Shown here: piece after piece, positions 1 through 11,162 of the stretch
Numbering within the stretch: position 1 is the first letter of the stretch
Layout: each line of letters begins with the position of its first letter
Source of the DNA: Helianthus annuus
Lineage: Eukaryota; Streptophyta; Magnoliopsida; Asterales; Asteraceae
Direction: 5' to 3'
DNA: 64,000 bases
Assembly (NCBI RefSeq): GCF_002127325.2
Contig: NC_035437.2
Span: 109,086,321-109,150,320 of the forward strand
Translations under genes and position numbers: made by a program
The notes under the pieces: model-generated
Databases searched by the model: none
What the model saw: only the letters and a program-made list of their open reading frames with translations
Told to the model about the DNA's origin: nothing

Positions 1-389
1 TACGAAAATCTTTTGGATGGCGATCAAGCTTGCACGAGAACTGAACACACATTCAATTGAAGCTTCCACATCTATATTTAGTTTCTTTTGTTACTAAACA
101 CTTGTGTAATACTTTTGTAAAACATAGTTTGAATGTTTTGTACTTTATATAAACGTCGTTACAGTGATGTTTTTTTTAAATGGCATTTTTATATAAATGC
201 ACTCTTTGAAATATAAATTATTCAGTGTTATTGTAAGGGTCTTACAGTGTAGCAGTTGTTGATGCCTTTGTCATTGGGGAGAGCAGTTCTTCTAAGCACT
301 GTTATTGTTAATCAGACGATTATAGATTATTTTGGCTTTCTAATAATATGTTCTTTTGGCGGGGTCCACATGATCCAACATTTCTTTTA
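1..389. other. AT-rich intergenic sequence, nothing recognised
   Basis: No coding stretch, RNA gene or repeat boundary is visible here. The sequence is AT-rich with short T tracts and stops just before the left terminal inverted repeat of the Mutator-like element. Confidence 0.6.
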
Positions 390-1492
390 GACAAATTACA
401 TAAAACAAAATTTGTGTATGCTTAAAATTTTCAGTTTTCATCCTTTAGGTTTAACAAGCACGCAAACCAACATTTCTGTTTATTTAATGTTGCACGTTAC
501 AACCTTTAACACAAACCCAATTTATTTTCCTTGTTAAGTCCCCTCACATGCAAAACATGTGAAGGTATTTTGGTCTTTTTAACACATTCCTAAATATTTA
601 TTTATTTCTCATTAAAATACAAAAATCCCCACAAATAAGGTTTCATCAGAACCCTCATTCCAACTGTTTGACTAGTATACAAGGGATGGGTTTGAACAGG
701 TGGGTGGAGATTGTGGTTGGTCAGTTGTATGACGAAGAGGTGTGTGGAGTATGTGAAGTGGATACAGTGGTTGCAAATGCGGGTTTGAACAATGGATGAG
801 TGATTGATTTACTACAAAGGTTAGGGTGTGGGTAGTACATGGACCGTGAGAGGTTTATGGTTGTGGGTTGGAAAGCGGTGGTGGTGATGGCGACTAGGAA
901 AGTGGGGGTGAACGGTGAAGAGAAAGGGTTGAAGGTTGGTTGTAGACCGACAATGATTGAAGTGGATGACATATTTGGTGGTTGGGATGAGGTTATGCGT
1001 AGTTGGAAAAATGAGTGAATGAGTTGAGGGAAGAACTAGGGTGGTGGTTGTTGACCAAGAAGTTAGGGTTTTCGAGTGACGAATATTTGTTGTGCAGCAT
1101 GGTGGGGCGGCGGTGGGTGGTCCGATTGAGGCACGCAACAAGGGTTTTAGGGCGGTGAATCGATAGCGATGAAGGATGATAGTAGGTGGAACACGATGAT
1201 TAGGGGTGGATGGCGATGATCAGAGGTGGCGAAGGTAGGGTACGGTAGATGTTGAGCGTGGGATGCACGTGGGGTTTGGTGCGGAGGTGGTTCACCGGAG
1301 GTTTATGGTTGAGGTTGATGGTGGCGGTGGTGCCCTCACATGACTAACTTGCACATGACATGAATTAACAACACAAATGAATTAGGTTTGTGTTAAAGGC
1401 TGTAACCTCCAACAAAAAATAAACCTAGAGGACCTAAAGGTTGAAACCTGTAATTTTAAAAATACATAAAGATTGTTTTCTGCAATTTTGTC
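390..1492. mobile_element. Mutator-like (MULE) element with ~130-150 bp terminal inverted repeats
   Basis: The left end (390-545) and the reverse complement of the right end (1340-1492) align over about 130-150 bp. Shared blocks include AACCTTTAACACAAACC and CCTTTAGG, and the CCCTCACATG block lies at the inner edge. The interior (about 650-1330) is clearly richer in G and C than its surroundings and reads as CCACC/CAACC-type low-complexity sequence on the minus strand. Overlapping minus-strand open frames (721-972, 821-1141) give only Ser/Thr/His-rich peptides that I do not recognise, so I do not call a gene. Long inverted repeats around a GC-richer core fit a non-autonomous MULE or Pack-MULE. 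No clear 9-bp target duplication was seen, so the exact ends are approximate. Confidence 0.55.
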
Positions 1493-2815
1493 ATTATTTT
1501 TATCTACGTCTAACTCAAACTGAGTTATGAATAACAATATACAAGTAATGGAAGCACAAACGCACGTGTCATCAAAGTTGTCTCGATTTAGTCTTTTTAT
1601 GTGTTAGCAAAGCTACCTTAGTTTAGTTTTTATTATATAAATTGTTGTCGTTTACCTTTTCATTATTTTAATAATATAACATAACGCTGTATAAAATTCT
1701 GAAGATATTGTTGTGACATACTTATTTTTATCTACAATTCAACAAAGTTTTATTTGGACGAATCATATGTATTTGGTTTTTTTCTTTACCATGGGGAATT
1801 GAACCAATAGTGTATGAACGCCATCGGTACCAGCACCATATTCATTTTATGGTTTTTTTCAACGATGGTATAACATTCGCTGTAAATGGAGTTGTATACT
1901 CAATGGAGTATTTTTTTTGTTCTATATAAAACATGTGTCGATATCCTATTAGGCATATCTCTTTTGTTGCTATATAGAGTATGGATTTAATACCATACCA
2001 CACCGCACCGTACCAAACCAAATCGAACCAATATCAATCAAAAGCCTGATACGGAATATGTAATCCCACTAGTATATAGTGGTGATATAGATGTGGATCG
2101 TAGAAGGTAACATCGATCTTGGGTCTGTTCTCTAGGCTTAGGCCCAATAGGTTTCCTTCTCTCACTAGTCAGTACTTTCCAACAAACTCTCTCATCTAGG
2201 AATAGGATGCTTACACATATGGTCTAACTTAATAATCGAAAGGTACCTTCTAATGGTCCCTTTCGTAATCCATATTAATATAAGTTCACATATATTCTAA
2301 GTCATAATGAGAAACATAAATATTGTACACATATTCATTGTATTTGTTATATTAAACGTATAAATTGTGATTGATGCTAATAATGTTTTGAAAACCAGAA
2401 AAATCATCCAACCAGCTAATTCAGTGTTGTACTATCCAATCTAAAAGTCGCATAATATCATAATCAAATTTAAATTTAAGAAAGAAATAAAAAAGTAGAA
2501 CTTCAAAATCAATTAATGAAGCATGAAATAAGTTCAACGGTTGGCCGGTTTGAGTAGAAAAAGTGAAAAACAAATGGCTCAACCGTTGACAGTGTATATC
2601 GTGTGAATCAAACTGCCGAGGCGACTGGTTATTTGCCTGACGAAAAACTAGAGCAGCCGATTTTACCGATTGGCAATTTAAACTTAGGTATTTTTAATTA
2701 TTAGTTTATATAAAAAATCAATTGATAAAGATGGTTTGTTATTATTACAAACACACACACGTTATGTAAACTAGAAGGGAGTCCATATGATGCCGTGGAA
2801 AACACATACACCGTA
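1493..2815. other. AT-rich intergenic sequence without a gene
   Basis: No open frame with coding character was found. At about 1980-2040 there is a short run of TACCATACCACACCG/ACCGTACC-type sequence. It resembles the dispersed GGTACCGG-type repeats seen later at 36620-36950 and 39520-40055. Confidence 0.5.
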
Positions 2816-3320
2816 AGGATGTGCATGGTTCGATTGGTTTGATTTCTCAATCGAACCTGAAACTGAAGTAATCGGTTAGCCTATTTTATTAACCAATATG
2901 TTTTTAGTTAACTAGTTTGGTTTTTTATGTTTGATTGATGGTTTTTTGTTCCGTTTGTTTAATTTCGGTTAATAGCCAAAACAAAACTTGTGCTAAAACT
3001 TTTGTTTAGAAATAAATAAAATTGAGGCATAAATTCATGAAATATATGTGTAAATAAATGAAATGGAAGTATAAATATACGAAATATATGTATAAAATAT
3101 GAAACAAATGAATTGGAGGTATAAAAACTAGAACTATATAGAAATATGAATTGTTCGGTTCAGTTCAGTAAATTTTTGTTAAACACGGGTACGAAAAAAT
3201 TGATAACCGGTTTTTGGTTAATTAGGTTTTCGGTTAATCGGTTTTCAATTAGTTCAGTTTTGTGGTTGATTTTGGATCGGTTTCATCTGTTTTTTTGTTG
3301 ACGATTCACTTATTGCTCAC
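2816..3320. repeat. GGTTCGGTTAATCGG-type low-complexity dispersed repeat
   Basis: The segment begins at GGATGTGCATGGTTCGATTGG and contains many variants of CGGTTAATCGG, TTCGGTTCAG and their complements (2820-2960, 3150-3300). Plant genomes hold many copies of such sequence, often as non-autonomous DNA-transposon debris. I could not define ends or a target duplication. Confidence 0.4.
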
Positions 3321-3918
3321 CATAGACACTACTAATCACATAATATATAAATGTTTTTTGATTAAAACAATTATAACAATGCTATATTCAAATTAAAGAG
3401 AATAAAATCCTCGTTTTATGGTGTAATTTTAAAAAAATTATTAACGTATGTAAAAGTTATGGTCATTTAGAAAAACGTGGGGGTAGTTAGTATTTTATAA
3501 AGGGGATAAAGTGTAACTACTAATTAATTATCTATAATTTGGTTAGAGATGACGGAATTAAAGTGTAATTAAGATAAGAGGATTAAATATTAATTAGTGT
3601 TTGAAAAACTAAGTTACCTTCATTTTAGGGTTGCAACTAATGCAATAAACTACAAAAAGTTCTTAACTTTTTGGTATCTTAAAATGTCCTTCATCCATAC
3701 AATATAATATAGTATGTATTTTGTTTTTGATCTATGTGGTTTGGTCGGTTTAACTCTTTTCTGTCTAAAAAGCAATCTTTTGTCATATTAATCCTTAAGG
3801 TTCATATTTTGTAACCATTCTTATCTCTAGCACTAACTTTGTCAACTTCTTTTAGTTAAGTCTAGGAGAATTTTCGTTATTTTACACCTAAAAAAATTAC
3901 ATTACAATTTATTTTCAA
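3321..3918. other. AT-rich intergenic sequence
   Basis: Nothing recognisable: no long open frame and no inverted or tandem repeat boundary. It ends at the A that precedes the Helitron-like terminus CTAG at 3919-3922. Confidence 0.5.
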
Positions 3919-4915
3919 CTAGTGAGATTACCCGCGCTACGTTGTTGGATTTCGTTCGATATCTATTCTGGTTCAATAGAACAACCAACCGAAAGAAATA
4001 AACTCAAAAGAATATTGACACATTTTTTTACATCGATCGAAAACCATTTAAATTGGAGAACGAGATGGGATGATTTTAAAATAATTGTAAATGAAAAGTT
4101 AAACGTTACCTTAAATATAACTTCAATAGAAAAGGAACATTAAACATAAAGAAAAGTGTAGAAATAGAAAAAATAAAGTCTAGAAAAAAAATCAAGAAAG
4201 AAAAAAATTACATAAAAATAAACATAGAAACATGTTATATTTGACTCAACATATTATGAAAAAAAATTACATCAAAACGTAAACCAACTTAAATTTATGC
4301 AGACACTTGCAATAAAATAAGCACATAAGAAAATAGTTACGACGTGTTGCGGCGATGTCAAATTGCAAAGTGATTCGAATTTATACCGTCTAATGAAAAC
4401 GTATTTACTCTACTCGTTTCTGAACAAAATTTACGTCAAAATGTAGAGAAATTGAAGACGTAAATAAAAATAAGCACGAAAGTGTATTATATTTGACCCG
4501 ACTCATTTTCCAAAAAATTACGTTAAAATATAGACTAACTCAAAACGTAGATAATTATACGGATGGGAACATATTATATTTGACCCAACTCATTTCCGCG
4601 AAAAATTTACGTCTAAATGCAAAATAACGCAAATCAATTGTAATTTATACCAACACGTAAAACTTGACTACAAATTTTTTATAAAGTTAAAGGGATGTAA
4701 GTGTAACTCTAAAAGTTAAGAGGTAAAAGAATACAAAACTATAAATAAAAAACGGTTTCGTAATTAATTATTTATAACCTATAAATAAGGGGGAAAGACA
4801 AAAAAAAGTTAAAAGCAACCAATAGCCAACAAAGAGAAAAAAAAAAAAAAACTAAAAGGAACCAATAGCCTCCAGGTGGCAACCACTATTCATGCAACTT
4901 CACAATTGTTATAGA
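3919..4915 (-). mobile_element. Non-autonomous Helitron-like element (997 bp)
   Basis: On the minus strand the element starts with TC (TCTATAACAATTG, ending at 4915) and ends with ...GTAGCGCGGGTAATCTCACTAG at 3919. This has the Helitron form: a 5' TC, a GC-rich 3' subterminal segment with hairpin potential, and a 3' CTAG. The flanking bases are A before the TC and T after the CTAG on the minus strand, which is the A|T target expected of Helitrons, with no target duplication. The interior is AT-rich, with repeated TATTTGACCC(G/A)ACTCATTT blocks at 4490-4610, and has no Rep/helicase gene. Confidence 0.55.
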
Positions 4916-5289
4916 TATAATATAATGTTATAGATATAATATAATATAATATAATTTGAAAGACAACTTCAATACACTAATCACGAAATGTTTTTTTTAT
5001 AATTTAATATTGATTCTATCTGATATTTTGTAAAACCCGGTTAATTATGGATCGAATCTTAGCATGACACGTATCTAGAAACTTTTCACATAATTCACAA
5101 TGTTGAAAGAAAGGGTTAAATTAGTTCATAAAATATTATAGAATTGAAGTTGAGGGGCTAAATCTACCTAAAAGGCAAATATATTGATTCTAATGGTTCC
5201 TTACGGATCGCAAGGCTTAACCTCTTGCGGTCCGCGAGAGGGTCCAAATATTTGTTGCATGCCAGGTCTTTGCGGAACGTAAGGCGCTG
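4916..5289. other. AT-rich spacer with a short TATAGATATAATA tandem repeat
   Basis: At 4911-4957 the motif ATAGATATAATATAAT occurs twice and runs into (ATAAT)n. The remainder up to about 5290 has no recognised feature. Confidence 0.4.
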
Positions 5290-6495
5290 ATGACTGTCGT
5301 AAGGGTCAATCAAAAACCTAATTAAACTACGTAGATAGCGTAAGTAGGGTATCGTATCCACAGGGAATTTGTGGTCAGTGTACAAGAATCTAATTAAAAA
5401 CTAAACTATCTAATTGGGGGTTTGTTTGTTTGATTTTAAAGAAAACACAATTTGTCACGAAAAGTGTTATTAGAATGAGAAGAAGTGTTTGTTTGATTTT
5501 AAAGAAACCACCCTTCTAATCTCCCTTTCGGGTTAATTAACATGCTTTATATAGACCGTAAAGACATGAACATGTTGAGTAAACGAACATATGAAGAATA
5601 GTTTGAATAATTCGCCTTCAATATAAAAAAGTAAATATTAAAGTCATTAATACATACCCAATTAAAAAGTAGCCAAAGTTTGGAAATCATAAAAGAAATA
5701 CATAAAAGATATGTCTTCACCAAGTGATGTAAGAATTTAGCCAAGCATGGCCTTTGTTTGACAAAGATTCTTACGATCAATCTTGGATTCCGAGACTACA
5801 CACACACTCTAAAGATGGAAAAATGGATGATGGTGGTGGTGGATGATGGTGTTGTAGTGGTGGTGGAGTGGTGGCAAGTGAGAGAGAAGTGGTTTGGCAA
5901 TGGATGAGTTGAAGTGAAACCAAGCATCCCTATTTATAGCTGAAAAAAGAACATCCAACACGGCCCGTGCCCGCCTGGCACGACTCTGTGGCCACCAGTC
6001 TCTCTCTTCTACATTAACGGTAGTGTCAGACTTGTACTAACACGGCCCCGTGTGTCAACGGCACAGACAGTGGCCAATGTACTTGTTGTACTTCATCAGA
6101 TTCTGGAAATCCAAGAGTTGACCACGCCACGTGTTGCTTTAGCACGACCCCATGTTGAGCTTGAAATTTGTCTTTTGCTGTTGTCTCTTCCTGCTGCAGT
6201 GAATTCCCACCGGGCACGACCCGTGCTAGATGAGCACGGCCCCGTGCCAGAGCTTCTGTCTTTGTTATTTCTTGGGTTTGGATGTGGACGGGGGCTCGAC
6301 AAGTTGGTCAATCCTTCTTTATAGCCTTTTATGTTGGTTTTTGCTGTCTTTTTGCTTCTTTCGTTCTTTGAAGCTCATTGAACCCTGTTTATTCAAAAGG
6401 AACCAAAACGAAAGCTTCTTCCAACATTAGTACTAGAAAGGGTTGATTTTAGGCCTCATTTGATGTAATTTATATGTTGTATTTTGAACACATCA
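5290..6495. repeat. Truncated LTR-like repeat (family R, copy 1)
   Basis: This segment parallels the better-bounded copy at 45106-46852. Both share the block from CATGGCCTTTG, TTACGATCAATCTTGGAT and CCGAGAC, through a (GGTGGTGGATGATGGT)n stretch and a TATTTATAG box, into a cluster of GC-rich palindromes such as CACGGCCCCGTG. Both end with TTGATGTAATTTATATGTTG followed by CACATCA, here at 6495. Copy 1 lacks the matching 5' TGATGCG start, so it is truncated or diverged on the left. Overlapping open frames at 6026-6324 fall inside the palindrome cluster and are not convincing genes. Confidence 0.55.
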
Positions 6496-7039
6496 GCGGT
6501 CAAACTAGGTGAAAATCTGTCAAAATAAGTCAAAATTTGCCCAAAATCGGAGTTAGTCGGTCAAAATTGAATTAAAATGGTCACCAAGTCGGTCAACTGG
6601 AACGAGCTATTACCTGAATTCGAACCAAAATTTCACCAAGTTCGAGCCTCCCTAGTGTTGCATGTGATGATATTCCATAATTTCAAACCTCCATTGAAGA
6701 ACTGATCAATTACAGGAAGTGAATTTGGGACTAGGGTTTCTAGTCGTCATATAATACGAGAAATAATAGGGACAAAGTTGCTTATAATGTACATGGGGTG
6801 ATATTAGGTTAAAATAAGTTTAGGTTTTTTTAAACATTTAACCCCCTCCATCTTACTTTGTTTACATTTGGTCTTGAAATTTACAATTTTCTCCATAGAA
6901 GGTATAAAATTAATTCTATATATATTTGTAAAATTATACATAAAAAGTCTAATCCGACTGACGTGTGCGCGACTACACATATTTGTACAATGAAATTACA
7001 CACGATTTGGTTTTAAATTTATAAAAGTGACTATTACTT
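6496..7039. other. AT-rich intergenic sequence
   Basis: There are repeated GGTCAAAAT/GTCAAAATAAG motifs at 6495-6600 and otherwise nothing recognisable. Confidence 0.4.
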
Positions 7040-8719
7040 TTACATCAAAACACACACGAAAGAGGCAAGTGTACCCCGTCATATATGTAGTAAAGTATCG
7101 GTAAGAACCAAGTATCGATCCAAGGAAATGGACGGAGAAATAATACTAGACCTTTGTCACTAAACCACCGGTAAAAATATAAGTTTGATTTTTAATAAAC
7201 TAAAGTAAGCATAAACAAATACTTATAAAACATAGTAGAAAATAGATAACTAGCCTTGCTTAATACACAACCAAAGTATGTTAACTAAGTCGGTTTTGGC
7301 ACTAGAAGCATTCGGTCAATTTTCCATTTTTAAGACAATTAGTATCCCTTTCGGGAATCCTAACATGACAATCATTCAGAAAGCTAAAACGATAAACACA
7401 CTTTAACCACCTAAAATTGTTCTTTAACGTGCAATTGATAAATGTCTATGAAAATCTCTTAAAAATAAGTTAGTCATCCGTTAGGAGTTTTCTAACCTCA
7501 CTTAAACAAGGAAAGCGACACCGACAAAACACAATGCAACCACCGAGACAAGCATAAACTAGATTAAATCACAACTGAGTTCATTTTACAAATCTTGCAC
7601 ATAAATTCACCAAGATAGCAATTTTGGCCTAAACTACTAACTAAGCTAACAAGTCATGGCAAGAATTTATAACGACACCATTTAACCCGTTAAGGTCCTT
7701 ACGTGACGGCAAGCTTTCTTGATTAACAATAATTACATTTTATTAAACCACTAACCATTTATAGTATCATGGTGCCCACATTTTAACCAAGCTAAACTAG
7801 TTAACCAAGTTTAAAGTTTATTAATACATGATTAATTAAGCTTCATTTTTCAACTATCTCAACTGACCAAGTACCAATCATCCAACACAATTACTTATAA
7901 TCAAGAAATCAATATCAATAACAAGGTTGCAAACTAATCATCAAAGATAATCATAGAAAATACTTCCAAATGTCATTACAAACAAAGATTAACATACTAA
8001 TGGCTATAATCAAGCAAGGGATTGTTGTGTTTTTGCCCAAAGGCTACAATAATACATAAACATTAATCTAAATGCTTGAAAGGTTAACAAAATCATGGAA
8101 AGATTAGAAAACCAAACCATAAACAAGCATAAGATTAAGAATCTGGAAGATAACGAAGCTAATCGGCACAATGTGGCTTGAATCCGGGTGAAAGCAGAAG
8201 CCTCCGGAGCCTGAAAATCGCCAGAATCGCTCCCAAAAATGTCCAGAGTTACGAACAGAATGTTTCTGCAAGTTTTTATATCATTTTACGATCGCACGGT
8301 CGTGCCAATAAAGTGCATGACCGTTCACTTTTTCATTACGTTGCACCATAGTTTTATGACATCAGCAGAGTTGATTGGTCTTCGATCTCGCACGGGGGTG
8401 CCAATCGTTGCACGAGCGTGCATATCCAGGCTGGTGCTGGTCATCGCATCCGCACGGAGGTGCCACCATTCGCACGGGGGTGCGTTCCCGAGATTTCGTT
8501 GCACTCCTGATCGCACTAGGTGTGCAACGCCGAGCTGAGCCTTGTTGTCGCATCCACACGGGGGTGCCACCAACCGCACGGGGGTGCAACTTGCCCAGAT
8601 CAGATTTATTCACAGAATCTTCGCAGTTCAGCTGTTTCACCTGAAAAATCATCGTTTTCATCATTTTCTTGTTTGGTACGCTGTTTTAGGCCTGTAAACC
8701 AAAATATACCTGATTAAGT
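7040..8719. repeat. LTR-like repeat (family R relative, copy 2), interrupted by element 1
   Basis: The segment begins with a GCAAGTGTACC..GTAGTAAAGTATCGGTAAG leader-like block comparable to 45215-45290. It continues through about 1 kb of A/T-rich, gene-free sequence and ends in a cluster of imperfect palindromes (8290-8590), for example GCACGGGGGTGC repeated several times. It stops at the insertion point of element 1. The short open frames at 8239-8717 on both strands lie in the palindrome cluster, overlap each other in several frames and are not genes. Confidence 0.45.
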
Positions 8720-10848
8720 TGTGACAATTCGAGTTTCCGAGATTCCACTTTCGCATTTATTGCACGTTGACTGTTTGGTTGTTTACTTAATTGACTTGTT
8801 TGCTTTGTAACTATATACGCTGTGTTATGACAAAACGTATTATGATTATTACATGGTTATTGTGCTTAGTGATATCATATGGAATTTGTTGAAAGACCCA
8901 ACTGTTTAAACTATAAATGGCCCGACGAAACAAGATGTGTTTCGCCAATAACCACTCGACGAAACAGGCTGTTTCGCCGGCCCGCCGACTTGTCGAGGCC
9001 CAGTTACGGCCCAGTACATTAAAACGCGTATAAGTTACACGGAACAGTTTACTTCGTCACACTTTTACCAAGAACCGAAACCCTAGAGCATTTTCTGTGT
9101 GACGGCAGCTCTGTGCACTCCCGAGTCTCTTTAACGATCAAACCTTCGTACCCTCTATGGCGGTTAGTGCGTACTTGTTAAATCGAATTCGTGATCCTGT
9201 GATTTCTCTAAACATGTTTGTATATGCTTGATTTCTGAACGGAGGTGAGTATATGTGTATGATGATTTTTGATTCGTTATGCATGATTAGTTGATTATAT
9301 AATTTTATGCGAAACATGATGTTGAATTAGGGATCCTAATAAACAGGTCCGGATTTATGTGTATAAGTGGTTGGTGGAACTGGATTTAATGATGTTCATG
9401 TTGGTTTGATGTTTGTTAACTATGTTGATTGGATACCGATCAATACGTGTTACTGTCATGAATCTGCCTACGTATTGATAACTTGCGAATCATGTGGTGA
9501 TTAGATGATGATTCTGTGCTAAATGATTTCTGTATGATTGCTGTTTGATGATGACGAAAATTAGGGTTCCTGAGTTAAACGTTAGATCGACGTAACTGAC
9601 TTAGTGACGAAACGGTACACTCGGCGAAACAGACATGACGTAACAGATGTGTTTCGCCGAGACCACTTAACGACGAAACAAACACGGCGAATCAAAGTAT
9701 GTTTCGCCGAGACCTTTAGCGACGAAGCAGAGGTGACGAAACGGTAGTGTTTCTTCGGGAGGGATTCACGGCGAAACAGGGGTGTTTCGCCGAAAGGGTA
9801 AATTGCACAGTAACTTAGTTTAATTCTGTTAAAGTTAACTGAGTTAGTTAACTGCTGTTAAGTGATACGCACGACTTGTATGATTTTGAATATGTGGTTT
9901 GTACTACCTTGTGATCATTAACTGTGCTTATACGTGAACTTCGTGAATATAAACTGATTATGTATACATGCGTACTTTAGGACGTGATTGATTAACTGTG
10001 AGCACATACTTAGCATACCAAGCAAACCAAGGTGAGTTCACACTCTTACCAAGGCATGGGATTCCCGGTGGGTAGGGAATGGGATTGAAGGAATGGGATT
10101 GAACAATTACTTGGACCTTTACTATTACTAGACTATCTACCATCGTCCTCGGATGCGAAGGACCCATACATAAAACCTACGTATACTTGTACTTATCACT
10201 GTCCTCAGGTTGCGAAGGACACTTACGTAAAACCTACGTAAACTTATGCTCACTACTGCCTCGGGTTGTGAAGGGCACCTACGTAAAACCTACGTAAACC
10301 CCCGCGTACCACTGTCCTCGGGTTAAGAAGGACACTTACGTAAAACCTACGTAAACCCCGTACGTACTACCGTTCTCGGATTAAGAAGAACGCTTATGGT
10401 TACCTCTAGTCTAGTACATACATACATGGGAAGCCCCCACTAAATGAACATACAATTGACTTAGTTAGTAACGCATGGCGATGCAACAAGCTTACTATTA
10501 CGAACTTTCTTACTGTGAACTCGCTCAACTAGTTGCTGATCTTCTATTACATGCCTTGCAGGACCATAGGTACTCATGGAGCTTGCACGGGAGGCACGGT
10601 CGTTGTGGGCACGGATTGTGGATGTTATGATAAACACTTTAATGACATTTCAACTTAATACTTATGTGGGGTTTTTACATTATTGCTTCCGCTACACATT
10701 TGATTATGTTTGGTTTTGAAAACGCCTTTCGTATTAATGAATGACATTTACTATTTACTTATATGTTCAATATGATTGGTGGCTTGATCCTGGTCATGTC
10801 ACCCCTCCAAGCGGTGGTACTCCGTGTGTGGATTTTGGGGGTGTGAAA
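8720..10848 (+). repeat. Element 1 5' LTR
   Basis: It starts TGTGACAATTCGAG and ends near GGGTGTGAAA, three bases before the primer-binding site. It carries many copies of the short motif CGGCGAAAC and its complement GTTTCGCCG (8930-9000 and 9600-9790), and a tandem array at 10140-10395. The 3' terminal dinucleotide is AA here rather than the usual CA, probably a point mutation. Confidence 0.85.
10140..10395 (+). repeat. ~57-bp tandem repeat array inside the element 1 LTR (about five units)
   Basis: Each unit contains GTCCTCGGGTTGCGAAGGAC, which can fold as a GTCCT/AGGAC stem, followed by TTACGTAAAACCTACGTAAAC, which holds two ACGTA blocks. Five degenerate units follow one another. The same array is in the 3' LTR at about 17413-17670. 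The sense of the repeat is unknown; it lies upstream of the likely transcribed end of the LTR. Confidence 0.75.
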
Positions 10849-10851
10849 GAT

Positions 10852-10863
10852 TGGTATCAGAGC
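10852..10863 (+). other. Element 1 primer-binding site (tRNA-iMet type)
   Basis: TGGTATCAGAGC lies three bases after the LTR end. It is the standard plant LTR-retrotransposon sequence complementary to the 3' end of initiator tRNA-Met. Confidence 0.9.
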
Positions 10864-11162
10864 CATTGGTTATAGAGAACTTGGTTTTAATAAGGGGAAA
10901 ACGTTTTTTTGTTAAAACCAGACTATAACCAGTACAGTGCTCAACGATCCACAACGACGCCTCGCTCCACGTGCAAGACTCAACATTCTAGGTAATATGG
11001 TTATGTATTATTGCCTACTTGTTAGATTACATAGAACTTTGCTTATGGTATGCTTAGATACACATAACCCCTATTGCTTGAGAATACTTGTGTGCTCACT
11101 CTCTTCTGTCATCGCACTATTCGCGAACCTCTCTCACTTATGTTACCTTTGCTATGAAGATC

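Noticed and set aside
721..1141. Overlapping minus-strand open frames of 83 and 106 codons
   Set aside because: They overlap in different frames, are low-complexity Ser/Thr/His/Pro-rich and lie inside the Mutator-like element core; no domain or homologue is recognised.
6026..6430. Open frames on both strands
   Set aside because: They fall in the GC-rich palindrome cluster of a family R repeat, where stop codons are scarce because of composition.
8380..8600. GCACGGGGGTGC repeats as a possible CRISPR-like array
   Set aside because: The repeats are short, degenerate and unevenly spaced in a plant retroelement-like sequence; there are no cas genes and the context is eukaryotic.
8239..8717. Five overlapping open frames of 65-100 codons on both strands
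   Set aside because: They are again within a palindrome cluster; frames on both strands at once and repeated CHHPHGGA-type peptides reflect the repeat, not a protein.
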